Of a DNA stretch of 64,000 bases, positions 46,045 to 57,572 are shown piece after piece. Numbering within the stretch: the first letter of the stretch is position 1; each line of letters begins with the position of its first letter. The notes below the pieces were generated by a model. The model saw only the letters and a program-made list of their open reading frames with translations. It was not told the DNA's origin and did no database searches. The position numbers were made by a program, and so were the translations under genes. This DNA comes from Fasciola hepatica. Lineage: Eukaryota > Platyhelminthes > Trematoda > Plagiorchiida > Fasciolidae. The stretch covers positions 1,963,501 through 2,027,500 of the forward strand of contig CANUEZ040000207.1 of assembly GCA_948099385.1 (NCBI GenBank), in the 5' to 3' direction.

Positions 46045-47358
46045 ATACAAATTAACGTTATTGATCTGGACTGGAATAAAACACATTTAGCTTTGCTGGT
46101 GGACTTCAGTTACAGAAGCATCGAATGTTGGGGAAATCTTCAATGGTATGATTGAAAAAGTCCCAGAAGTCAACAAAACGAAGTTAACTGGATAGGCAAT
46201 GGTTTTTCAGGGTTTTGCTTGATGCTTTGTTTCACAAGAGACCTGTGAAAAAGTCATGCTGAACGATTTTTCCGTTCACTATCTATCGTAACCATGCGCA
46301 ACTTCAAGTTCCAGCTCATACAATTACTCCCTAATAGCGTTGATTTAAATTTAATAGCAAAAAATTGGTCAAAATTAGTCAATGGGTTATCTACACACTG
46401 GCCACTGGAGTAAAAAGTGCAATATATGATGGTGCATAAGATAATTAATTATTTTATCACCAACATGGTGAACTCTATACCGATGAGAATGCGGAAAATC
46501 CTAAGGAATTAGGTAGACCACATGTTTAATACCGTGTTTGAGCACTTTGTCCTGAATAACGTTTGGGTTGATTCAATGTAAAATATTGCTTTTCCGTTTT
46601 CTCTCAGAGGTTCGTATTCTTTCATAGCTGTGGCCAACTGGCAGTTGCAAAATACAGTTTCTACTGATTTTGGAGCATAGCTGTTCATCGCACACAAGCA
46701 AACCGCAAATTTCATTGTCGTAAAACATCACCACTACGTGCTTGTTATGGTTACTATAAAATTATTCAGTTGTGCTTCAATGCAGTCGTGTACGAGCAGA
46801 AAATGTGTTTGTCGAACACCCGTATGCAACGGCTCCGACAGTACCTGTCAGTTGGAATGATTTTGATCGACAGTAAGTTGCAACGTTTTTACTCCTCACA
46901 ATAGTTCAAGTAAAACAACCCTGGAAAGAAATTCAACCTTTCTCTCCATGCGTGAGGGGGTTATGACAAGAGTGGATGTGTTAACCATATAGTTGTGGCT
47001 ACCTATCAGTGAATAATTATGGATGAAATAGTTAGTTATTATCCATTGAAGATTGCAATACCGTAGATGATTAGAAGTGTTAACCAAAAACTTTAGGCCA
47101 GTTGTTTCACTTCCAATCTGCAGCCTCGCTTCCCAGTCATCTAACTTTTGAAGCAGCTCTGTCTCTGACTGATCTAGCTGTGTATAGCTAATAATGCTAA
47201 ATGTTACCACGTGGTGTTCAACTGATACCTATACGTTTGTCTGCACATTATCAACCTTTTAAGGGAAGACATCTTCGCTTACTCCAACACACTCAGCTAT
47301 TCTATTGTACCGCAATGTGATGGATGGTTTCTAGTCCTCCGAGGTTTCCGGTCAATTT

Positions 47359-48102
47359 TGATACAGTTTTCTTTTTAAGAAGGACCACGGAATGAAGTCT
47401 AACGAATTCAGGTCCGGAGACCCACGGGTCGTTCAACTGATCCACCTCTTCCAATCAAACGTCTCTGAAATAGGTTTCTGAATTACTGCCGAATATATGT
47501 CACTTTGTCAACAGTTGATCCATCGGCATTCACAAGAGAAGCTCAAAAACGTTGAGGCATGTCCACAGAGGCGTTTCCTATTGAAAATCAATAAAATAAA
47601 ATCTTTTTACACCTGTGAATTTTTCATCGAAAAATAAGGATCGTTAAATTTTATCTCCCAGGATTCCTGCCCAAATCATAAACTTGGTATTATGCTGGTA
47701 TTATCCAGCCACAAATTGCCTGCGATTCTCTTATGATCAGTATATTTGGCAGATTCACATTCCACGTACCTGAAATATGGCTTCATCGCTAAACTAGGTG
47801 CACCGTACAATGTCGCGACTGAGATACCAGGTACAAAACTGAAGGCGACAATATGCATTTTCTAAGTGAAACCGTTGCAGATGACGCCTCTTAAATGACT
47901 TCAAGTTGTTCTCTTGTGGATTCCGGACCACGAATGACCACGTGTGATGACACCAGCTTGCGAGTGGTCGGGTGATTTGCTGTGGGTGGTCTCGAAAACC
48001 TTTTCTAGCTTCATGTGAGACACCTTTGCTTATGGCCGTTTTTGGTCGCCCGCTATTTGCTTTGTCCTCAACCGATGCAGTTTCTTCAAATTGGCTTACC
48101 AT
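47359..48102 (-). pseudogene. Mariner-family transposase relic (right arm)
   Basis: Exact mirror of the left-arm copy at 40242-40985, with the same helix-turn-helix linker (SVEDKANSGRPK) and the same frame breaks. The breaks therefore predate the palindrome or have been homogenised since. Confidence 0.6.
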
Positions 48103-48491
48103 CCTGCGTACTGTTCATGTAGTAATCGAATTCCTCTTCGAATATCGTCGACAAAAACCCTTTCACGTTTTATCTGCACTCCGCTTATTCTCGAAAAAGA
48201 GACAAACCTGATGAAAACTCTTACTCTTGCTCAGCATAACGGCAATCGAAAATGGTTGGTTTTCGTTGTCACACTAATATTTTTGCAGTCGATAACCCCA
48301 TCGCGATCTGTAATCAATCTCGGTGCATTTCGTTACTGATCCTAGCTAATGCCGGCGTGTGTACGCCAACACAAACACGCACTTAATCGGTTACTCAGTT
48401 TCCAACCAAGACCTGTATCGTCCGTGGTCCTATTACTACCGGTTAACTGAACTTTAATGTCGATCGCAGTTGAGCACGGAATCCGAGGTTT

Positions 48492-48674
48492 GTGTCAGTA
48501 ACACTTTTTACCCGACATGTTTACCGCCTAAGACCAGTGAACTTTCGAGCATCACTACTAGGACAGACTCTATATATGGAAATCCTATTCCTTGATTTGA
48601 AATGTAACAATCAATTAACTCTGACCTTAGAAGGTTATGCATTGTGTGTAGTGAGCAGGTTGTTCATAGTCTAA
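48492..48674 (+). CDS. Unassigned 60-codon frame, right-arm copy
   Basis: ATG-started frame with RLRPVNFRASLLGQTLYMEI and LTLTLEGYAL. It is mirrored at 39852-39670, where one codon differs (Lys here, Thr there, from the single base difference 39743/48601). It is followed 33 bp later on the same strand by the 129-codon frame at 48708. The pattern of a beta-strand-rich segment ending in LTLxGYA resembles immunoglobulin-like repeats of ciliary MSP/ASH proteins, but the similarity is too weak to name a family. Could be an exon of a broken host gene. Confidence 0.2.
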   Translation: MSVTLFTRHVYRLRPVNFRASLLGQTLYMEILFLDLKCNNQLTLTLEGYALCVVSRLFIV

Positions 48675-48707
48675 TTGGTACCCGATTATTGAAAGTTTGG
48701 TTCACCG

Positions 48708-49097
48708 ATGATACATTTACCGAGCTTTGAGCTCATTGATTTTGTTCTGTTTCTTTATTTTGGAGACCGAACACGACCAATCATCGACGGAAAATCACTG
48801 ATCTTTGCCCTACGCACACAACCCATGACTTCAAATAAGAACTGCCGGGACATCCGGAAAACCAATATGCAGTTAGGTGGTCTAAGATCTGGTAAATATC
48901 CACTTCCGGAAGATGTTGAAAAACTGAATTGGCGCTTCACTGATGCAGCTCAACATGCAATAACATTGAATTCATTCATAGAATTCAAACCAAACTCTGT
49001 CTCAGGTTCTATTCCTCCCTTGAAAGGGTACAAAGAACTGACCCAATTCTCGACAAACAAGATAAGCAATCCAGGCGGTCTACTTTCAGTAACCTAA
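48708..49097 (+). CDS. Unassigned 129-codon frame, right-arm copy
   Basis: Identical to the left-arm frame 39636-39247. It starts from a non-ATG codon and ends at TAA. Features: FGDRTRPIIDGKSLIFALRT, QLGGLRSGKYPLPEDVEKLN, and HAITLNSFIEFKPNSVS. Charge and hydrophobic spacing look like a folded domain rather than random translation, and it has survived intact in both arms. No catalytic motif is visible. As the arms are nearly identical everywhere, conservation between arms does not by itself indicate selection. Confidence 0.25.
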   Translation: MIHLPSFELIDFVLFLYFGDRTRPIIDGKSLIFALRTQPMTSNKNCRDIRKTNMQLGGLRSGKYPLPEDVEKLNWRFTDAAQHAITLNSFIEFKPNSVSGSIPPLKGYKELTQFSTNKISNPGGLLSVT

Positions 49098-49508
49098 AGA
49101 AGTGCACAGAAACACTGTCCCCAATAATGTCGGTATTAGTCATCACATGCTTGACTCAATAACAAATTCTTGACTGATGGAGAGAGGTCACTTTTATTCC
49201 GAAGCCTTGAAAAGGATCATGGAAATAACGGTCCATTGCCTGTACACTAGCTACCCTCAAGGTGTTCGAAAAACTCGTTCTGCGTACAATCTCCCCGCAG
49301 ACGTATGCCCTGGATCCCAACCAGTTTGCATGCCAATACTAAAGCTACACATGGAAGGTCTTAGCATGACGTACCCGTTTTTAACCCCAACAGACCACAA
49401 AAGCCAGGCGGTCAGAGTAAGCTTTTTGACTACAGTAATGTATTTAACTGTTTCGACAGATCGAGAGTACTCCAGGTTCTTGGGGGCTGCGGAGTTTGTA
49501 CATTTCAA

Positions 49509-49799
49509 ATATGACCGACCTGCACTGGGGACACCAGACATTATTTTCGCTCTTGTTAGCGCTCATCAGTGGTGCATATCCTTCGCCATTCCCAGGGTTT
49601 GAACCCAAGCCCTTTCACCTCCAAGGCGTGTGTATTGCTACGGAGCCACCGCGCTCCCGTCCGGGCTGATCCGAATCATCAAGATGACCTTGTTCGGAAA
49701 TGTCCGACAGTTTCAAATGGAGAAACGGTACCTAGACAGTTAACTCCAAGCGAATAATTCCCACCAAATTAAGTTTTCTTCACAGAATGGGGCCAACAT
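49509..49799 (-). repeat. SINE-like element, copy B' (right arm)
   Basis: Mirror of 38545-38835, with one base difference inside (38648/49696). Confidence 0.6.
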
Positions 49800-52700
49800 T
49801 CCCACATTTTTGAACATGCTCCGATTAAAATGGGTTTTCCTTGGATCATAGGTCCATACAACACATCTCTAGATTCAGTGGCATATGTATGGTTATACTT
49901 GTTGACAGCATCCTAAACAAATGCTATTGTGCTTGTGATAGTCTCTTTCCAAAATGATCTCCGAATTTCATCTTCTCGTGAAAAGTGAACTTGCAACGGC
50001 TGTACTTACATCCTCCGTCACACTGGAACTTCCAACTGTTGTTTACACACACCTCTGCTTGTCGCAATTCCGTTTTGCCATATTTCGCTCGTCTACCTCT
50101 CAAGCAGGCTCCCTCAGAACTACAAAACACTTTGGCTATCGACCTTTAACCCATTCTGATTCTCTTTTTCCCCTGTTGAAATAGTGCACGAAAAGCTTTT
50201 TTATCTGTAGAAGTGTTGTAAAAAGCCTTAAATCTACCAATTTTAGTGTATGGATCAACTACTGATTTCAACTGACTTGATTTGAAAGCAGTAAAATACC
50301 GGGCGACCAAAAGGCTGTCTCAGATATAGCACCTTATTGTGAAACATGATTATGAACCGTCGGTTCAACACAACAAGAAGCAAGCAATTTAGAAACGGCT
50401 GTCATGCCATGTCAACTTCTGGATGGCCATTAGCAGTTTATATCTTGCCACTATCCACCGGTAGGTACTTGATTTGAAAAAAAACCTATATCACAACTTA
50501 TTTTCAACCCAACCTTTGTGAAACATACATATTTACAAAATATTCTTTCTACCTAATTCTTTATTCCGATAAAGGACAATTATAACCTGTACTACTGGGC
50601 CGTCTGTGCGACTGAAAGACAGACGACCAGATATACATCAAGGTGGTCATCGAGACGACTACAACGTCACATAATCCGCGGAATTGTTGCTCACTTTGGA
50701 CGAATGAAGTTCATCCTTGAATTGACCTGACTTGATATCGACAGTGACAGTTGTCAACGTGACGCCTTTCATGAAACATATTTTGTCCTAAGATAGACAG
50801 AAATGTACCAAAAGTGCTAGTCAATTCAAAATGATATGAACAGCTGTTTAAACGGTTCTTCATCTCGTTCATGCAACATAAAGCGCAATATTTGTGCCAT
50901 AAGCATATTTTGGTTTTACTTGGGCGAAATGCCTTCGACCGTCTGGTTTGTTTTTTCATATTTTTTTATTGTGGTACACCAATTACCGCGATTGTTTTGG
51001 AATCCGATAGAAACGCTTGTGTGGGTATTTGGATCAACGGAACGTGAGCTACAGGTATGGTATGAAGAAATGGCTATTTCCAGAGCAGTTTGCGGCAGTT
51101 AAAGCTGGCCCTCCAAGTTCGTCGTGCTGTTCACTGAAATGTCATTCTGCACCATTTTCTGGGGATTCCCTAGTCATATTTTTGTTGAAACGCTTGAAAG
51201 TTCAACCAAATGTTGTCCTAAAGTGCATCCTTTTAAATCCTAATGTGTTTCCTCGCGGGACGGGCTGACGGGCCAGTAATCAAGTTTTGCTCTAGAAAAA
51301 CGAACTATTGATCGGTAAGAGCATCAATCTGGCTTATCCTACATGTCACAGTTACCAAAAATCCTGTGTAGTAATCGATGGTCAAAACTCGCCATCCAGG
51401 GGTTCCTGAGAAGCTGGTTTTACTCATTTGTAATAGATGGGGTCATTTTTGATGGAAATCATCATTGCTAGTTGGATTCTCGACTGGTTATGGGAGATTT
51501 CGTGGGCAGGTAACGAGTGATCACTGTCAAACCCATCAAGTGTCCCTATTAGGAGAACTTTACAGCTGGTCGAATCAACTAATACTTGGGATTCACTTAA
51601 AAATAAGGAAAGATGTAACAGAGATATTAACAGCTTCACCTGGATTCAAAATTATGTAGACAGTAACATTTCAGTGATGTCGGTTATCAAATGAAATGTA
51701 CCTAGGTCTACTGGAGGTTTGTTAGGCATTCGCTGATCTCAGACTTCTACGAGTGGACGCAGCACTGATAATTATCCTGTGCAACTCTAAGAAGTGGCCG
51801 CTCTGTGTGCGTATGGGATACAAAAAGACTGAAGTCGTCTAGAAATTGGTTTCTTCTGAACCACTTTACCACCTGGTGGATAAGCTTAAACAACGATGCT
51901 GAGATTAGGCGCCAAGCTTTGGCCAAGTGAATCAAATTCCCTCGTCAAACAATAAAATTCAGATTTGTTTCACATTTATTCCGGGATGGACTCTTCCAAC
52001 AATGTTTGTTGCGGCGAATGGTAATTTTAAGCCATGTTGGGCTTTCGAGCACAGGATAAGTAGAATATTCTCTAAAAACACAAACAAAACACTTATCACA
52101 ACTAGGCATGTTAAGCACATTGGGTTGGGTCCTAAAGATCTGCCTAGCTCTCCTGGATACAACCACTTACAGGCAGAGATGAATGTTGCAACCAAGGGCC
52201 CGCTTGCATTCACACAACAAACGTTTATGAATTGATGCCACTTACCCTGAATCCTTCCTTGATACTTCCATATTGTCAGTCATTTTGTTTTCATTTGAGT
52301 ACTGAGCTCATGAATAGTAACTGGAACCATCGTACACAGTGCATATTTATTAGCCATTAAAATTGGACGGAATCACCCAACTTGTCAGCTGTTTTCGCGT
52401 AAACCAAATCAACAAGTGACACTGCAGAATATTCATATATTTGAACAGTCAATTCAGAAGACAAACACTCCTGAAAGAATTCCTTTCAACCTTCAAATAC
52501 CTAAGTCCCATGGATATCACTTCAGTCACCTTATTCTCTTCAAACATTCAGTCGTTTGCCTGATTTCATACCTACCTACACGACTGATGAGCGTGTACGA
52601 CAAGAATTTCCTCATTTAGTGTATGTATTCTAACTTGAATGTTCATGTTTGTCACCGTATCTAGGTGTCCAGGCACAACGTGTATGCCATCATTTCCGTG

Positions 52701-52950
52701 TGATTGCGAGGCGCGGTAATCATCAGGATTATGCATCTTCTTAACATGAAAAAGTTGCATACAACCCACAGGGAACAATTTAGCCTATTATTTATAGATC
52801 ATTCTGAGTTGAAGAATTCTATCTTTCAACTTGGACTATCTAAAGTCTTCTCCAACCTCGATGGGTATTACCTAATGACCGAAATGGCTGAAGGGTAAAC
52901 AGTTGTTTTCAAGAATTCCTGACCTTGTTCTGGCTGATCATCATCCACGT
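49800..52950. other. Outer right arm, no recognised gene
   Basis: Mirror of the outer left arm. Frames such as 50836-51102, 51017-51268 and 51927-52235 (+) are open but unassigned. Confidence 0.4.
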
Positions 52951-55076
52951 GAATGCAGCTTGGTTAACAAGATATTAGCTAGGTAATGAGTAGTAAGCTC
53001 ATAAAAGGGGGCTTTTGTGTTCCTAATTATTATTAGACCACTTGATGGTGGCACTATATTTATTTGTACTACGCGGCCGTAGCTTGCGAGCAAACAGCAG
53101 GCAAGTGCAAGTTATCAAAGCAATGTCAATGAACTGCATATACTAGTGCGCCTTCACCTTAAGCCACACATGGTTAGTCGATACATAGTAGAATCAATGG
53201 GTCAACAAACATCGCATGATTAAACATAAACAAGCACGAGGATGATGTCGATCGATTTTCCGGACACAGCAGGAACCATTCAGACAATTTTCCGTGTTAC
53301 AGCTTTATTCTCATCTGAACCGAATAGAGCCTGCATGGGCGAAGTTCATTTTTGGAATCACTCAATGCTCAAGTACAAAGGTAATTGGGCTGGAAAGCAA
53401 GGAATACGTATACCTGATGAGCGGCAAGAACCGCGAAACTAGTCGTGTGCTCCAGGAGAAATTTCGTCCTGTCATCCACACACAATACCATACTATTGAT
53501 ATCAAAAATCTTCCCTTTTGAGTATTTTGCATACTGTGTCACTGACGTACTGTTTTTCTCTCTAGTTCGCTTCGATTTGCTTGCCCAATCATTTTGGTAG
53601 TTATCGCGCTCTCTTAAATTAGGTACTGGATAACCATTCCTTTACTGAGAATAGCTCGAAAGCAAAATATGTCCCCCTGTCCATACGGACATTTTATTCT
53701 TTCAGCAGCATGAAGAGTGGTCAATCACGGCTAAAATAAACATGTGGCGGGGTAGTTCTGCTTCTGAATGGTCGGCGGTAGTCAAACGGTTATCACTGTG
53801 GACTTTGGGCAATAACGGCCCGTTTTCCATTCCCACCACCTCTTGTCAATTTTTCATTGAGTAGACTTTCATTGATCGCTGCGACCTACCTGAATTGTTG
53901 AAATTCTTGTATAACAAACGCAACGGGAGGCGGAAGGGATAGTTGACGATTATTCTTCCAAAGATATAGTCCCATTTGTGGTTTTAAAGTTATAAGAAGT
54001 ATATGATCTAAGGTATTAAAGTGTATATTCAGAAAATATTTCATGCTGTTTCGTACCAATTTCCGGAGTTTCATTGCCCTAGAAGGGACCGCACAATTAA
54101 TTATTTGATTTGACATGATTGAACTGAACCATACTAAGAAGAATTTGAAATAATAATGTTCTCTTCAAAATGGTAGAGTTACCAAAACATAACAACGCAT
54201 AATAGACTGCCAAAACTGGTCAGCTGTTTTCAGTGGAACCCTAATGCACTGAAAATGGAAAATAGTACATGAATTACAAAACAACACATTATGGTCAGGA
54301 AAAAGTTGTGAACGAGTCTTTGACACCAGGAAGTGTTTCATAGTCACATCCAACGTACAGGTCTATGCTGCCTCATCCTATTGGCACAACCATGGAATGC
54401 AACTTGGAGTAGCCAACAAAACATTGGACCACCTGAGAGAATTTTCAACATATTCTTCCTACTACCTGAATGTAGGTCATTTTGCGGGTTAGAAAAATTA
54501 CGGTTCCAACTTCTCACGGAATCAGTGGCTACGGGACCGTTAAAAGGTGCTTTTCACAAGAAGTAGTAACAAAGCTATGAAAATTATACCAATAGTATGA
54601 TGAAAATTACAATACCCTAAAATCACGCGACTTTCGGATCTGCAGATAATTCATTGCATCGGTGGGCAATACAATTGTGTGCTTCTGTTGAACACTCTGA
54701 TAGAATGTTCTTAGTATTGTTAGACTCGGTCTCCAGTGGAACTATTGACCCTAAAATGGAATGTTCATCGATGAACATCCGAGGTGAATTGAGTGAGTGG
54801 GAATGCATTTAGTGATTGATTGTGTTGCTCAGATTGAGAAAACATACAACCCAACTAGTACTCAACAGTTCCAGGTAGCTTACTTTAGTAGAAAATCAAC
54901 TGTGGGGACGGTGATGGTCGATCTGATTTTGATCGTGGTGGTGGTGGTGGTTATAACAAGATAAGTATGTATACATCATTTATGTTTTTTATATATAATT
55001 ATACTGGTTATCATCATTGTGATTTGGAGGATCTCAAACACACTCGCGTTTACCTATACTGTACTTCGTACGAACC
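52951..55076. other. Unique right flank, no firm gene
   Basis: An ATG frame at 53242-53442 (66 codons) and an overlapping one to 53521 (RVLQEKFRPVIHTQYHTIDI) are unassigned. 54333-54566 holds another open frame. A short (GGT)n run lies at about 54936-54953, and a TA-rich tract at 54990-55010 precedes the next gene. Nothing here matches the left flank. Confidence 0.4.
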
Positions 55077-56144
55077 ATGGAACTTTGGGCGTTTGCTTTA
55101 GTTTGTCTTCTCTTTAATCTACGAGAATCGAACTCCGCGGAAGAACTGACTTCAGATGAATTGAACCAGGGCATGTTGACTTGGCATAGCGAGTTTAGGA
55201 AAAGAGTACTGAACTGTCAACTTGAAGGACAACCGAAAGCCAATAAGATGCCACATATGGTGAGTTGAATTTCTGTCATAATACGATGTCCCATGAACCA
55301 CATATGACCACGTTATCGTCCCGACCGGTGACGGGTAAACGGTCATGTTAGTGGCACTGAAAACATTGACCTCAGCTTAGAGATTTGTTTCTGCCACCGG
55401 TAGTTGACTTCAACATCTTCCCTGAAAATATTCAACGAATACTGCATATTAGAGAAAAATGAGTAAAATATTAGAAAGACTGGTTTTGCGCCTAACTCCA
55501 CTAGTATGATACGGACGCTACAGAAGAAATGAAGGGATTAGACTCATGCCTGGTGACCAACGTTCGAAATTATGACATCCAAACCACATCCTTCGTCGAC
55601 TGTGATAAACTCATTGTCATGCTGTGGGCCTTGAAGTGCATCCGATGGCGCATTTTAGAGTACAGTCGTTCAATATGATTTCAAAGTTCAAATACCAATT
55701 GTAAAACTGATGGAGATTTACTTTAGCCCTTCTCATCGGTGATAGCATGCACTGGATTGACAAAAATAGAGCCAACGTGTTCATCATACTATCCATATTG
55801 CGGATACTAACCGATAAATATGCAATTCCTCAACTAACGGACACTACACAATTTTCAACAACAACACAAAATTCACACATATACAGTATTGATACAACTG
55901 AGTTTTTCTTTACTCGACCAATGTAGCGCAATAAATTCGCTCGGATACAAACACCTAATTGCGCATCCGACTCATTGCAGGCTCGGAGGAAAGCTCGTAT
56001 AATGTTATCAACAGAATTGAAACGATCCCACAGAACCACCACTGCAGATGGTCAAATATTGGTTCAACTAGTAAATCCATCCAAATCTCAATAGAATCCG
56101 TTGGCAATGATTCGAGTCTAATTGTTCATGTGAATGTGATCTGA
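55077..56144 (+). CDS. CAP-like secreted protein lacking most of the CAP domain, three exons
   Basis: Exon 1, 55077-55259, from an ATG: signal peptide (LWAFALVCLLFNL, cleavage near SNSA), then MLTWHSEFRKRVLNCQLEGQ and KMPHM, the first CAP helix, closely like the exon at 27853. It ends ATG|GTGAGT in phase 0. Exon 2, about 55505-55601 after CACTAG, reads YDTDATEEMKGLDSC, in register with the family's WDxxLAxxAxxWAxxC helix. Exon 3, 55981-56144 after TTGCAG, reads SEESSYNVINRIETIPQNHH and ends at TGA. The exon 2 donor (GACT|GTGATA) is weak at -1, but it keeps the frame and makes a Cys across the junction. Total 147 residues with four Cys after the signal peptide. The CAP cavity His/Glu motifs and the H-x-T-Q-x-V-W signature are absent. 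Polyadenylation signals follow at 56169-56178. Exon 1 is firm, exon 3 less so. Confidence 0.55.
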
Positions 56145-56168
56145 GATGAATTATTTACTCTATTTCGA

Positions 56169-56178
56169 AATAAATAAA
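56169..56178 (+). promoter_or_regulatory. Polyadenylation signals, overlapping pair
   Basis: Two overlapping AATAAA hexamers 25 bp after the predicted stop of the CAP-like gene, consistent with a compact 3' UTR. Confidence 0.5.
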
Positions 56179-56261
56179 TTCGCATACAATCAAACTGAGT
56201 GTCTATCCAAACAACAATTTATTGCTCCTGTGCAAATTGATTTAACCAGTTATTTCTATTT

Positions 56262-56516
56262 ATGAGTGGAAAAAAATCATCATTCTTCATTCCGCACCCA
56301 GTGATCAGTTTTGTAAGTGAGTCAGTCAATCACAAACACTATAATTCAGCCGATTTATCCATTGGCATTCATAGACCGCGAATCAGTGTGTCACGATCAC
56401 ATGTTCAGATCAGAAAGGCAACGAATTGTGTGCTCTCGCCGGAAGAAATTGACTCAAGTGCAGCAAAACGCCTATTACAGTCGTATATCTCACTGAAATA
56501 CTTGTCGGAGACTTAA
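56262..56516 (+). CDS. Hypothetical 84-residue protein or exon
   Basis: ATG-started frame, 84 residues, no signal peptide. The composition is plausible for a protein, with SGKKSSFFIPHPVISFVSES near the start and LSPEEIDSSAAKRLLQSYIS, an amphipathic helix-like end. No family is recognised. It lies 85 bp after the polyadenylation signals of the CAP-like gene on the same strand. An independent small gene, a terminal exon or a chance frame are all possible. Confidence 0.25.
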   Translation: MSGKKSSFFIPHPVISFVSESVNHKHYNSADLSIGIHRPRISVSRSHVQIRKATNCVLSPEEIDSSAAKRLLQSYISLKYLSET

Positions 56517-56559
56517 AATATTTCCAAATAACTTACCACTTGAGCCTCACATCCGGAAG

Positions 56560-57572
56560 TTATTGTGTCTCTATACCGATATAGCAACGCACAGTAACTT
56601 CGCTCCCATAAAGTCGTTTGATAAAGATAGTGAAAATTCCGAAGATATTACCATATATCCGGGTGAGGACATCATCCTTTGCATCATTCGCATTTTTGAA
56701 CTGCTTGAATAGTACAACGTGAAACGGTTTATTGCATTTTAAAGCTTCCAGTTGCATATTATTGTACCCGTATTGCCTTGGTTCGATATTGTGAGGTATA
56801 CTTTGAAGGGTGGAATGCTTGAAAATGTTTAAATGACGTGTCATGCACGAAGCAGGTACAACTAATCAGGAAATTTCATATCGAACGAAAAAATCTAAAT
56901 TAAAAAGGAAGCAGTTCTCACCTTCAAATCTGCATTGCGGTCAGTATTGACCGAGTCATGATGATAAGGAATATCTCGGAGAGTTCATTCCTTGACTGGG
57001 GATTCATGGGCATGTTTTGCGGTTTACGATTCACGGAAAAGGAATCCGCAAAAATTGATGAACAAAGGGAACAAACTTGCAAAACTGGTTCTGATTGGTT
57101 TTCATCAGCTTGTAATGTCTTTTGGAAAGAGTTTCCGCCGCACATCCACTACCACATTCTCTGATTCTGTGGTACATTTCTGCATCCAGCAGAATTTCTT
57201 TCATCAATCGATCAAACGGAGTTTCTTCGACGTATACGGGAAATTCTAGTTTCTCGTATATAAAGATATTGATAAAGAAGATAAAGGCCGCCGGGTGTGG
57301 ATGACACTGAGTATGTTCCAAAATGACTGAAAAATGCATGCCCGAGTTGCTTGATATCTGTGATGAAATATTTCCAAATAGAATGGGTGAAAATAGTTGA
57401 CATATTTGCCGCGAGAAGTTGAACATGACATGATCATGGCGTCGGTTTTCTCAGGCAGGTCGGATATTACTTCAGGGAGTTTCCCGCTGTCGTGGTCCCC
57501 TCTTCTACTGCGTTCGTATACTTGAGCTTCCATAGATCTTAATTTAGGTTTAAAACTTGCTAAATGAAGCAT
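56560..57572 (-). other. Cluster of unassigned minus-strand frames
   Basis: Three overlapping or adjacent open frames occur on the minus strand: 57572-57246 (108 codons), 57426-57031 (131 codons from an ATG, with YVEETPFDRLMKEILLDAEM) and 56844-56560 (94 codons from an ATG, with KPFHVVLFKQFKNANDAKDD). They could be exons of one gene, but I could not find splice sites that join them convincingly, and no domain is recognised. Confidence 0.25.

Larger units (their letters stand above)
45293..52950 (-). repeat. Right arm of large palindrome (~7.66 kb)
   Basis: Inverted copy of 35392-43051. The boundary at 45293 is sharp: GCTCTTCGCCGGGCAATTGC pairs with the left arm, and the next bases outward into the spacer do not. 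The outer end at 52950 closes after CCACGT, beyond which the flanks differ. It is 2 bp shorter than the left arm. Confidence 0.95.

Noticed and set aside
35392..52950. CRISPR array, prophage or bacterial inverted repeat system
   Set aside because: The window is clearly eukaryotic (introns, AATAAA, LINE/LTR relics). The inverted repeat is a single 7.66-kb unit, not an array.
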